Assembly (NCBI GenBank): GCA_014155875.1 | Contig: JACEFZ010026901.1 | Coordinates: 1 to 64,000 of the forward strand | Direction: 5' to 3' | Length of the DNA stretch: 64,000 nucleotides | Source of the DNA: Cepaea nemoralis | Taxonomy: Eukaryota > Mollusca > Gastropoda > Stylommatophora > Helicidae | In this document: positions 52,325 through 62,179 of the stretch, in pieces | Position numbering within the stretch: the first letter of the stretch is position 1 | Layout of the letters: each line of letters begins with the position of its first letter | Program-made: the position numbers and the translations under genes | The notes under the pieces: model-generated | What the model saw: the letters and a program-made list of their open reading frames with translations, nothing else | What the model was told of the DNA's origin: nothing | Databases searched by the model: none

Positions 52325-53205
52325 TGTGGCTCTTCAAGACTCAGCCAACTGACTCTAAGACTCAACCACCTGACTCTAAGACTCAACCAACTGACTCCAG
52401 TTCTCAAACAACTGACCCCAAGACTCAACCAACGGACTCCAAGTTTCAACCAATTGACGTCAAGACCCAACCAACTGACTCCAAGTCTCAAACAACTGAC
52501 CCCACGACTCAACCAACGGACTCCAAGTTTCAACCAATTGACTTCAAGACTCAACCAACTGACTCCAAGTGTCAACCAACTGACTCTAAGATTCAACCAA
52601 CTGACTCTAAGACTCAACCAACTGACTCCAAGTCTCAAACAACTGACCCCAAGACTCAACCAACGGACTTCAAGTTTCAATCAATTGACGTCACGACTCA
52701 ACCAACTGACTCCAAGTGTCAATCAACTGACTCCAAGTGTCAACCAACTGACTCTAAGATTCAACCAACTGACTTTAAGACTCAACCAACTGACTCCAAG
52801 TCTCAAACAACTGACCCCAAGACTCAACCAACGGACTCCAAGTTTCAACCAATTATCTTCAAGACTCAACCAACTGACTCCAAGTGTCAACCAACTGACT
52901 CTAAGATTCAACCAACTGACTTTAAGAATCAACCAACTGACTCCAAGTCTCAAACAACTGACTCCAAGACTCAACCAACGGACTCCAAGTTTCAACCAGT
53001 TGACTTCAAGACTCAACCAACTGACTCCAAGACTCAATCAATTGACTCCAAGACTCAACCAACTGAGTCCAAGACTCAACCAACTGAGTCCAAGACTCAA
53101 CCAACTGACTCAAAGACTCAACTAACTGATTCCAAGACTCAACTGACTGACTCCAGGACTCAGCTAACTGACTCCAAGACTCAACCAAGTGACTCCAAGT
53201 GGTCC
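52325..53205. repeat. 21-bp minisatellite, ~42 units, all frames open
   Basis: The unit CAACCAACTGACTCCAAG plus three variable bases has a period of 21, a multiple of three, so several frames stay open (up to 223 residues of NQLTPSL-type heptads). Variants (AAACAACTGACCC, CAACGGACTCC, CAATTGACTTC) recur in a fixed order about every 170-210 bp, a higher-order repeat. There is no start context or splice signal that would support a gene. Confidence 0.93.
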
Positions 53206-53785
53206 TAACCTTAATTATCCCATGCAGGTCGTCCATGTACCATCCATATTGGTCATTCTGTCAGTGCTTTCCTTCTCCAATGGTAACATCTAGAATCAAT
53301 GGTGCTAGCCTCTCATTTTCATAGATCAATCGGTGCTCGAACGCTGCAGTTGTCAATATCCCACAGGCCGTTTTTACTTCGTAACTTATTTAATTGTATC
53401 TATTTTAGTCTGAGTCTACCTGAGAGCCCAGATAAACAATAAAATAATTACCCGTCTTTCATGGGATTTGACCACATGACCACCAAGACGCAGGAAATCG
53501 TACTAGTCACGCGGATCACTGCGTTTATTAGTAGTCACACTCCTGTGATATATTGTTTACATTGCTTGGTTCAGAAAAAGTTCAACTTCCCGTGTCCATC
53601 GTCGCGGCCCGTTTCTTTCTCTGCAAACAATGCCTTACATAACTGTTCTTTTCAAACAACAGTGACATTTGATGTGGCCAAAAATACTTCATTTTCTGAT
53701 AATTGATGCTGCTAATGAGCCAGATTTATTAGATGTTAAGATCTTGCAAAAGTCTCTGTTTCTTCTAGATCCACGGCATTGTAAG
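53206..53785. other. Unassigned sequence
   Basis: No gene or repeat family recognised. It ends at a LINE-J 3' fragment. Confidence 0.4.
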
Positions 53786-53985
53786 AATTTTTCTGTAGCA
53801 TTAAAAATAAATGACCGTAGACTTCGAGGTAGACCAAGAAGACGGTGGAGAGATAATATATATACAGACCTACAAGCACTTGGAATCAACGACTGACAAG
53901 AGAAGGTCAACCAGAGAGACGAATTGTGTCTGCAGCAAAGAACCTCAATGGCTCGGACGCTGAAGAAGAAGAATTAAACTTCAAT
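53786..53985 (+). mobile_element. LINE-J 3' fragment, (GAA)n tail
   Basis: INDRRLRGRPRRRWRDNIYT and DLQALGIND, then a stop in place of Trp, then a deletion, ending GCTGAAGAAGAAG. It is nearly identical to 32735-32915. Confidence 0.85.
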
Positions 53986-54385
53986 GCCTCCATAATCTTT
54001 TATAGGTTTTATGAACATTTCACACGTACGCAAAATCAACACCTGTGAGATTAGATGCTTGAGAAGAGCTGCCAACTTAACTATGCAAGACCGAGTAAGA
54101 AATTATGTTATCGGACAGACAGTGGCCTTGTGTCACATGTATTTACAGGCAGAAGATCAAATGGTTTGGTCATCTCGTTAGAATGCAATACATCCACTAC
54201 CAGCACTGGCGCTACATCAATGGAGAGCTGATACGAGAGCAAGAGGACGTTCGAGAAGAAAATGGATTGACGACATCAAATACATTGTATAATCGCATGG
54301 AATGATTATCTAGTGCAACCTATCGGTCGCGGGAACGTCTGCTAATCCTCCCCACGCTGCGTGACGGCAAAAGTGGATGAAGATG
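53986..54385 (+). mobile_element. LINE C-terminal fragment with (GAT)n tail
   Basis: It encodes KINTCEIRCLRRAANLTMQD, RVRN, then in other frames QKIKWFGHLVRM and RARGRSRRKWIDDIKYI. The order R-LRR...IKWFGHLVRM...RGR-R-KWIDDI is LINE-like. GATGATGATGATGATG is at about 54380-54396. Confidence 0.75.
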
Positions 54386-54574
54386 ATGATGATGATGTTC
54401 TTTTAAAACAGTCGCCATTGTTTACAGAAGCTAGGGTAATCGATATTTGTGGCAGTTTCAATTTGTTCAATTCTAATTGTAACTTTTGGTTGACATGTAG
54501 TTTTCTGAATGTGCATCATCTTTTTAACACGGAGAATAACAATGTTGCAAGAGCGTCTCCACGTTGAAATCATG

Positions 54575-54740
54575 CCATTACCGCTCATTAATAATATTGA
54601 AAATGGTGGAATAACAATCAGTAGTAGCGCATTAAAACAAGTTAGAGAGTACAGGTATCTGACCAGTGTATTCACAGAGAATGGAAGACTAGATAAAGAA
54701 ATATAAACGAGAATACAGAGAACAAACATCATCAACTGTC
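54575..54740 (+). mobile_element. LINE RT fragment (post-YADD segment)
   Basis: NIENGGITISSSALKQVREY, RYLTSVFTENGRLDKEI, then a stop, then TRIQRTNIINCHLAPI. It corresponds to the YLG-x-x-x-T-DG-x-x-EI-TRI segment of LINE-R, in another family. Confidence 0.65.
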
Positions 54741-54881
54741 ACCTAGCACCTATTGTAAAGCATCCATTTATTAGACATGCATATAAACTAGAAGCTGGTA
54801 GACAGATGCTGTATTGTCCCAGCGCTGTCTTACTCCCGCCAGACACGAATAGTCCTCAAAACACACAGACGCAAAATCACA

Positions 54882-55045
54882 TCATGTCCGAGTGGCTAGA
54901 ACGCCGGACTCTCATTCGGGAGACCCGGGTTCGATCCCTCGGTAAGGTGTGGGAGTTTCTTCTGTTGGGGGAAAAAAGAAAATCCTAACCTGCACAGTTC
55001 GCGGCGACTGCACTAGCCAAGCGGCCTTACATCCTCAGGCTCAAA
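54882..55045 (+). mobile_element. SINE with strong tRNA-like head
   Basis: TGTCCGAGTGGCTAGAACG, an anticodon-stem-like CCGGACTCTCATTCGG and CCCGGGTTCGATCCCTCGG fit tRNA A and B boxes with normal spacing. It continues into non-tRNA sequence (GGTGTGGGAGTTTCTTCTGT) and lacks an acceptor stem match, so it is a SINE head and not a tRNA gene. Confidence 0.65.
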
Positions 55046-55141
55046 GACCCCCCTGCCATACACCGCAAGGTACTATATTGGCAGTAAATGACAGTTTTTG
55101 ACAGTTAGATGAGATGCATATGAAACGCAGCTGGATAAACA

Positions 55142-55142
<1 letters not shown>

Positions 55143-55238
<96 letters not shown>
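55143..55238. repeat. (GA)n microsatellite
   Basis: Perfect GA repeat of about 46 units. Confidence 0.97.
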
Positions 55239-55240
<2 letters not shown>

Positions 55241-55287
55241 GAGAAACTAAGAACAAGTTTAGGGATAACACCTGTTAATGACGTTAT

Positions 55288-55455
55288 CCAGGTTGTATTT
55301 TGAATGACTGTGCAGTGTTTGAAAGTATTGCCGGTCGAAGTTTTGTATTTACCTATTATGTTGCATGAACTTTACAAAGACTGTATACGAAACTTGGACC
55401 GGCAATATTTTGAAACACTGCAGAGACAGAGTCATTATCAATACATACTATAGAA
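55288..55455. mobile_element. MITE-P copy
   Basis: GCAGTGTTTGAAAGTATTGC and GCAATATTTTGAAACACTGC are the arms. The inner TACCTATTATGTTGCATGAA loop matches the other copies. Confidence 0.85.
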
Positions 55456-55489
55456 ATCATGGAATTAAACATTTAGGATGTTTAAGCTA

Positions 55490-56475
55490 GAATGGAACAA
55501 TATATATATTGGAAACAACAAGCTGCCGTAAGGATTGATAATGAAGTGGGGCAATATCAGCCTATTAAGAGAGGTGTTAGGCAGGGATGTGTAATGTCTC
55601 CAGATCTTTTATCCCTATACAGTGAAACTATTTTCAGAAATGTAGAAGATATAAATGGAATCAGCATTGGAGGACGAAACATTAATAACATTAGATATGC
55701 AGATGATACAGTATTGATTGCAGACAATACACAGGCTCTGCTACAATTAGTAGATGCGGTTGTTGTACACAGTGAGTAACTGGGATTAGAATTAAATTGT
55801 AAAAAGACACAGGTTATGGTCGTCACTAGGAAGAACGAAGTACCACAATGTAATATACAAGTAAATGGGAGTAATCTTCAACAAGTAAATCGGTACAATT
55901 ATCTCGGAACAGCCATAACATGTGATGGGAGATGCCTTGAAGAGATTAGAACAAGAATCGCTATGACGAAAGTAGCCTTTAGCAAGATGAGAAACATTAT
56001 GCCCAATAAAAAGATATCAACTGAAACGAGAAAAAGAGTGTTGAGGGGATACATAGAGCCTGTTCTTTTGTATGGATGTGAAACTTGGACAATGTGCAGT
56101 CAAGCTGACAAACATCTGATGGCTGCAGAAATGTGGTTTCTGAGGAAAATGCAAAGAATGCCATGGACAGACAGAAAAACCAATGACCAAGTACTACAGG
56201 AGACAAATGAAAATCGTAGATTGATTAGAGAAATTAGACGTAGACAGTCAAACTTTTTTGGACATGTTATGAGAAGAAATGGATTGGAGAACTTAGTGAC
56301 AACTGGCAAGATCGAAGGGAACATACCAAGAGGAAGACCGAGAGAAAAATACCTGGAGGGCTTGGCTACATGGCGTGGACGAGACAGGAACACTGAGCTG
56401 ATCCACTACTCTGGTGATCGAGTGAAATCGGAGTCATGACAGCCAACGCTTTCCGGTATAACACATGATTGATTG
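55490..56475 (+). mobile_element. LINE-R 3' half: end of RT and C-terminus
   Basis: IYWKQQAAVRIDNEVGQYQP, IKRGVRQGCVMSPDLLSLYS (motif B), NINNIRYADDTVLIADN (catalytic YADD), a stop in place of Gln after VVHSE (55777), then an open 207-residue frame with VNRYNYLGTAITCDGRCLEE to HGRD-like sequence. A frameshift near VKSES precedes the terminal ANAFRYNT-like end. TGATTGATTG tail at 56465. Confidence 0.9.
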
Positions 56476-56592
56476 AAATGGAGTAAAAGAAACTTTGAAG
56501 AAACCAAATATGATGTTAGCACAAGCAACAAGTCAAGCGAAACACAGAAGATTACATCTATTTCTCTCTGTGACACTTCATAGCAAAGGCAA

Positions 56593-56657
56593 TAGGATGA
56601 ATGAAGAAGAAGAAGAAGAAGAAGAAGAAGAAGAAGAAGAAGAAGAAGAAGAAGAAG
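56593..56657. repeat. (GAA)n microsatellite
   Basis: About 20 GAA units; possibly a retroposon tail. Confidence 0.95.
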
Positions 56658-56810
56658 CGTAGTGGCCAGTACACTTGCCATCCGGCCTCGTGGTTGTGTG
56701 TTGAAATCCCCTTCAAGGTGAGAAAATATCGACAAGGGCTCCCAGTTAAACCCAACCTAAAATGAGTAGCAAAAATGTTGTGGAAAATAAAGGCAAGTGA
56801 TAATAAACAC
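56658..56810 (+). mobile_element. Candidate tRNA-like SINE
   Basis: CGTAGTGGCCAGTACACTTG and GTGTGTTGAAATCCCCTTC resemble A and B boxes 35 bases apart. Single copy here. Confidence 0.45.
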
Positions 56811-56819
56811 ATTGCACAT

Positions 56820-57020
56820 CAAGTACTGATTGGTTAATAAAATATATTGCAAGAACCACTTATCCATTGTTAAATGATGATTGGTCAATAAAATATATTG
56901 CAAGAACCACGTATCCATTGTCAAATGATGATTGGTCAATAAAATATAGGACAAGAACCACTTATGCATTGTAAAATGATGATTGGTCAATAAAATATAG
57001 GACAAGAAATCATTGTTAAA
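56820..57020. repeat. Minisatellite, ~62-bp unit, 3+ copies
   Basis: GATGATTGGTCAATAAAATA and CAAGAACCACTTATCCATTG. Each unit has the CCAAT-like ATTGGTCAAT and AATAAA. Confidence 0.92.
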
Positions 57021-57047
57021 TAATGGAATGCATACAGGCCAATGGTG

Positions 57048-57335
57048 GTTAGCATGGCCAAATTAATAAGAGGCTGGCTCGTAAACTTCCGGAGTGCTGA
57101 TGGCGAGGTAGCGGGTTCACCCCCTACACCTGTCAGTTGGACTAAAATGTTAACTTCTCGTCCTGGACTTTGGACGGTAATTACAAGTACCTTAGAAGTC
57201 GGAGTGAGTTCGACTGATGGTGAGGGGCACTGGTAATAGGGAAAGCTAATCCACACGCAGAAATCATTCCAATGCGCTAGAAATAGTAGCACGTGTATGG
57301 ACTACGCTTGAGTTCAAAAGTGAGCGCACGTAAAA
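57048..57335 (+). mobile_element. SINE-C, full length
   Basis: GGTTAGCATGGCCAAATTAA is the decayed head, GGTAGCGGGTTCACCCCCTA the B box, AGAAGTCGGAGTGAGTTCG the body and TGGACTACGCTTGAGTTCAA the tail. Confidence 0.88.
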
Positions 57336-57365
57336 ATATTAACAATGGCCACACTTTTCAGGTGA

Positions 57366-57440
57366 CTGTGTATGTGTGTGTTTGTGCGTGTGTGCGTGAG
57401 TGTGTGTGCGTGCGTGTGTGTGTGTTGGGGAGGGGGCGGG
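57366..57440. repeat. (GT)n-rich tract
   Basis: GT with CGTG interruptions and a G-rich end (GGGGAGGGGGCGGGGG). Confidence 0.9.
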
Positions 57441-57955
57441 GGAGTTTATACCCAGTAACGTCCCCTCGATAACAAGGAATGCCAATTCAGTTTAAAAAAA
57501 TCTCCAGATTTTCAATAATTCTAATCGATGCCAGGGATCTACATGAAAATATAATTTCAAAAATCATATCTTGAATAACATTTTTGCCTTATCGTATTGC
57601 ACTCAAACATTGTTCGATGCTTTTAAAATAATTGTTTTTGTTCTCCGCCTTTAAAATGAGAATTTGAAACTTCTTAGTTTGGGATCAATTTTGTCTGTAA
57701 CTCTCCCGCTTATCATTTCTGTCGGTCCAGGGAATCCACAATTTCAAAATTGAATGGTGTTATTTGCATTACGTTGACAGGTGTTTTCAACTCGTTATGT
57801 TACAGGAAACTGCCATGTCAAATTAACAAGTGCATGGTTATAACAGACGGAAACAATGCGTAACGAAGTCAAAACATTCAAATATTTGGAGGTAATCATA
57901 GCATCAGGTAAAAGACGCGTAAGAAAGGTTTAGAGCACAATACGTTGTTTGTCCA
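57441..57955. other. Unassigned sequence
   Basis: No gene or repeat family recognised. Confidence 0.4.
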
Positions 57956-58420
57956 TCAAGAATGATGATGACCATTCATTTCATCCAGTGGGGTTGAAGG
58001 TATAGAGCCGTGGGTTCTAAGATGGCTGATAAGGCCTATTTTGGCTCGAAATGTACTTTGACAATGTGGGCAAGGAATGCTTGACGTCTCTGGAGGAGGA
58101 TTTCCTGCAGTGGTTTTTCTGTCCTGCCTTTCTTCACAGCTCTTGCAGTCCTAGTTGCCTCACATACGACTGCACCTTTGCGTAATGATGCACGCCACGA
58201 ATTTCGGTCTCTGGCTGCAGCCTCCCAGGTGTCATGATGAATTCCAAAAGCATTCAGTGAAATTTTCAGTGTCTTTAAAGCGTTTCCTTTGGCCAACTTG
58301 GGAGCGTTTACCACAACGCAGTTCGCTGTAAAAAAAATCGTTTAGGGAGCCTGTGATCTGGCATGCGAGTCAAGTGACCAGCCCAACGAATCTGATTCTT
58401 CATCAGTAGGCCTTAGTGTG
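57956..58420 (-). mobile_element. LINE-Z C-terminal fragment with C2H2-like finger
   Basis: The minus strand carries KTLKISLNAFGIHHDTWEAA, ARDRNSWRASLRKGAVVCEA and RTEKPLQEILLQRRQ. In the next frame it has IPCPHCQSTFRAKIGLISHL and RTHG. The W-x-x-x-A-DR--WR---KGA block followed by a Cys-x2-Cys...His-x3-His finger is the end of a known class of animal LINE polyproteins. A frameshift separates the two parts. Upstream (58350-58420) encodes a LTRMPDHRLP-like segment. Confidence 0.8.
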
Positions 58421-58735
58421 GATACTGGGCATGGATAGAGCAGAATAGATGCAGAGAAATATACCAGGCAATAAATCATGCACTATTTTATTTATGACAT
58501 CTGTGTTTAAATATATGTGTATTCTTTCATATTATGTAATGAAAGGAGAAACGATATATATTCTATCATAGTTCAAATTGCCCCCCCCCCCCCTTTCTTT
58601 AACATCATATATTTACTTAATAAATTAACGAATCTTTAAACAGTGAAACATCTTATATTTACTTAATGCATTAACGAATCTTTAAACAGCGGATTGTACT
58701 ACGTGGCGGTGTATTATCCCCATGCCTGAAGAATA
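58421..58735. repeat. Unassigned AT-rich stretch with a 43-bp tandem duplication
   Basis: CATATATTTACTTAATAAAT plus TAACGAATCTTTAAACAG occurs at about 58606 and again, slightly changed, at 58651. A poly(C) run is at 58580. Nothing else recognised. Confidence 0.6.
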
Positions 58736-58890
58736 TTTACCCTGAGAATATATTCAAACAGATAGAGAAGATGACCGGAACTTAACATTGGCGGGAAATC
58801 AATAGCATCAGATACGCAGACAATAGTCTTCTTGGTCACCGAAGCGGTACAGGAAGATTGGGTAAATGGCTCTTCTACAAGTCTTAAATC
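58736..58890 (+). mobile_element. Small LINE RT fragment
   Basis: NSIRYADNSLLGH reads across a frame in which the YADD motif has become YADN, similar to the LINE-R segment INNIRYADDTVL. Diverged. Confidence 0.5.
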
Positions 58891-59135
58891 GCAGCGAATA
58901 TGTGGTGCTTGATCCACAACTGTACATACCAAACGGCATCCGATCACTCGATGGGTGATATGATTAGTATCACTCCGGCCGCCTTTACTTGCCAAGACAT
59001 TTCCTGTACCCATTTTAGTCTAGGTCGACCTGGGAGACCACGCACAAATTTAAAGAATCCACCCAATGCAGATTCAAACTTATGACCACCGACCGAAAGG
59101 CAAGCGGCTGGCCACTCTCTACCAAGGCCCCCGAA
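58891..59135 (-). mobile_element. SINE with tRNA-like head, inverted
   Basis: On the minus strand TAGAGAGTGGCCAGCCGCTT and GGTCATAAGTTTGAATCTGC are A- and B-box-like. The body TCTCCCAGGTCGACCTAG and GTCTTGGCAAGTAAAGGC is shared with 9843-9965. Confidence 0.6.
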
Positions 59136-59143
59136 GCAGTTAA

Positions 59144-59388
59144 AAAGTTAGTTTCATATTCTTTACAGGACGTAGCATTCAACTCCAGCATTTATTGGCT
59201 GTTTGTGATTCCTGGGCAAGTTTATGTTCAGTGGTTCGCCATTGCTTTCCGAACGACCGGCGCCCATACCACTTCATAAAAAAGCATTGTAAGGCGGTCT
59301 GCTGCCAAATCTCCCACAGCTGTGTTTCGGACGCGGTATGCGGGATTACGAACTGCGTCGGTAACACCTTAGCCACGGAGCCGGCAGT
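59144..59388 (-). mobile_element. SINE-A, inverted, full length
   Basis: TTCTTTACAGGACGTAGCAT, CAGTGGTTCGCCATTGC, TAAGGCGGTCTGCTGCCAAA, ACAGCTGTGTTTCGGACG and CCACGGAGCCGGC. Confidence 0.9.
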
Positions 59389-59544
59389 ACACAAGCGATA
59401 GGACGACTTGTTGTGAATTGGGGACATGGGGAGACCTGAAGGAGGCAACACAAGAGATGCGACGACTTGTTGTAAATTGGTTGAGGGCTTTTGCTTCAAT
59501 GGGCCTTAAAGGACAGAATAAGAATTAAAGGGGGATCAAAAGGC

Positions 59545-59835
59545 CGAACTTCCGGTGCGCTGATGCCCAGATATCGGGTTAAACTCCCTACATCGGTTAG
59601 CTTGACATAAATGTTGACTTCTCGTCCTTGACATGAGGACGTATATTACAAGTACCTCAGAAGTCCTAATGGATTCGCCTGATTGCGAGGGACACTGATA
59701 ATGGGAAAAGCTAATCCACACGCAATCATCAATCCAGTGCACTTCCCAGGCGTGACAACTACTAGAAGTAGTAACACGTGTATGGTGTATGGACTACGCT
59801 TGAGTTCAAATGGAGCGAACGCAAAATAAAAAAAA
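59545..59835 (+). mobile_element. SINE-C lacking part of its head
   Basis: ACTTCCGGTGCGCTGATGCC, TACATCGGTTAGCTTGACAT, AAGCTAATCCACACGCAATC and GACTACGCTTGAGTTCAAAT, ending A-rich. Confidence 0.82.
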
Positions 59836-59937
59836 AGAAAATTACACAGGAACCGATTTTTGCAGCGGAAAGAATACTGTCGTAAAGAAGCATGCAATAA
59901 ATCAGCAGTGAATGAGGTGCGAATACAACTTACGTGT

Positions 59938-60215
59938 AGGTCGGCATGGCTGAATGGATGAGAACGCTTGTTATGAAACATCCGGTGTGCTGATGCCGAG
60001 GTAGCGGGTTCAACCCCTACACCGGTCAGTTGGACTTAAATGTACGATTATAAAACAACGAATGTATCTCTGAAGTCAGAGTAGGTTCGTCTGATGGCGA
60101 GGGACGTTGTTATTAGGGTAAACTTAATTCCCACGCAAAATTCAGTCCAGTGCCACCCGAAGTATCATATGTGTTCAAAGCAAAAATGAGCGAACACTAA
60201 AAAAAAAATAATTAA
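59938..60215 (+). mobile_element. SINE-C with best preserved tRNA-like head
   Basis: GGTCGGCATGGCTGAATGGA (A box), GTAGCGGGTTCAACCCCTAC (B box) and CACCGGTCAGTTGG. It ends in A-rich sequence 30 bases from the PKG exon at 60245. Confidence 0.88.
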
Positions 60216-60243
60216 AAAAAAAACAACACGCACACACTACTTA

Positions 60244-60408
<165 letters not shown>

Positions 60409-60454
60409 CTAGCAGATGAATCAACAACAGTTGCGGTTAGCAGACATTTATTCA

Positions 60455-60692
60455 GATTTTTTTTTTTTTAATTTCGCATATTCTTTAGCAATTTACAGCA
60501 GCCGCTGATGTCTTGGCAAGGTTACTTCAGTAGTTTGCCATTACGTTTAGAACGACCGGCTCACATACCTACGTAAGTAACCAACGCCAGGCGATCCGTT
60601 GTCGAATCTCGCACAACTGTGTTTTGTACGAGAGTATATGGGATTACGAACAACGTCCATAACTCCAACGCCAGGGAGATGGCATTTATTCA
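60455..60692 (-). mobile_element. SINE-A/B hybrid-like copy, inverted
   Basis: T-run, TTCGCATATTCTTTAGCA, CAGTAGTTTGCCATTACG, CCAGGCGATCCGTTGTCGAA and CCAACGCCAGGGAGATGGC. Confidence 0.78.
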
Positions 60693-60749
60693 GATAGGCA
60701 GGGAAATTTGTAGGAGATTTGATGTAAACACCAAATATGACTGAGAGGC

Positions 60750-61510
60750 TAGACACAACATGTAAACACACACATTGGCACAACATATAAACACAACTAT
60801 GACATAGCATATAAAAGCAACTGTAACACAATATATAAACACAACTGTGACAAAATATATTAATACAACTATGACAGAACATATGAACACAACTATGACA
60901 CAACATACAAACACAGCTATAACAAAAGATATAAACATAACTATGCAACAACATATGAACACAACTGTAGCACAACATATAAACACAACTGTAACACAGC
61001 ATATAAACGCAACATATAAACACACAACATATAAACACAACTTATAAACACAACTATTACATAACATATAAACACAACTATTACACAACATATAAACACA
61101 ACTATGACACAACATATAAACACAATTATGACACAACATATAAACACAACTATGACACATCATATAAACACAACTATGACACAACATATAAACACAACTA
61201 TGACAATATATAAACACAAATATGACATAATATATAAACACAACATATAAACACAACTATGACATAATATATAAACACAAATATGACATAATATATAAAC
61301 ACAACTATGACACAACATATAAACACAACTATGACATAATATATAAACACAAATATGACACAACATATAAACACAAATATGACATAATATATAAACACAA
61401 CTATGACACAACATATAAACACAACTATTACACAACATATAAACACAACTATTACACAACATATAAACACAAATATGACACAACATATAAACACAAAATA
61501 TGACTGGCAA
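60750..61510. repeat. 24-bp minisatellite, ~30 units
   Basis: ACATATAAACACAACTATG plus ACACA gives 24 bases, again a multiple of three. The minus strand therefore reads open as repeating FICCVIVV-type octapeptides, which mimic membrane proteins. Unit variants CAACTGTAACACAGC and TATTACACAAC cluster. Confidence 0.95.
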
Positions 61511-61721
61511 GCTTGACAAATGAACAACGACACACAGATACAGGCCACCAAAGTCTTCTTCAACGGAATAACAGAAACGAAGCAAATTTGTCAAAAAACG
61601 GACAACACAAAGGAATAATTATCTGGATTGCAATCAATGAAACTTTGAAAATGAATATTTGTATATCAACTCAAAAGGCCCCTCAACCTATCTCAAGCAC
61701 CAGAAATTGGTAGTGTTTTTG

Positions 61722-61850
61722 TTTGTTTGTACCCTCTCTCGCTTTGAACACAAGCGCAGTCCATACACGCTACTTGTAGCATGTACTGGGCTGCATTTTG
61801 CGTGTGGATTAGCTTTCCCTATTACAAGTGTCACTCGCCATCAGGTTAAC
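61722..61850 (-). mobile_element. SINE-C 3' half, inverted
   Basis: TCGCTTTGAACACAAGCGCA, GTCCATACACGCTACTTG and TGCGTGTGGATTAGCTTTCC. Confidence 0.8.
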
Positions 61851-62115
61851 CCAGGTTTATGTGACCCCTAATAGGACTAAGTTTAATGTGGCATTTGATG
61901 GAAGTAATGTTTATGTCACCCCTAATAGAACTAGGATTAACGTAACACCTAGCTGGAATAAAGTTACTGTAACACATCATTAGGATTAGGATTAATGTGA
62001 CACCTGGCTTGGGCTAATGTAATGTGACACATGGCTGGAGCTACTGTAATGTGAAATCTGGCTTGGGTTATGGTAATGTGACACCTGTCTGGGACTAGGG
62101 TTAATGTAATGTCTT
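61851..62115. repeat. Minisatellite, GGATTAATGTGACACCTGGC type
   Basis: Seven or so units of about 30-45 bp with TAATGTGACACCTGGCTGG and GACTAGGGTTAATGTAA. Confidence 0.85.
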
Positions 62116-62179
62116 ATGGGAACCAGGGTAATACCCAGCTGACGCTTATTTTACATGCAAGTAGGTTACTAACTAACAG

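Noticed and set aside
52454..53125. 223-residue heptad-repeat protein NQLTPSL
   Set aside because: The 21-bp tandem repeat explains it; both strands are open and there is no unique domain, signal or splice context.
54882..54950. True tRNA gene
   Set aside because: A and B boxes are good but the acceptor stem does not close and the sequence continues as a SINE body; same for 13206, 59938, 9974, 38997 and 50152.
60547..61594. Cys/Val-rich multi-pass membrane protein on the minus strand
   Set aside because: It is the translation of a 24-bp minisatellite; two overlapping frames are both open.
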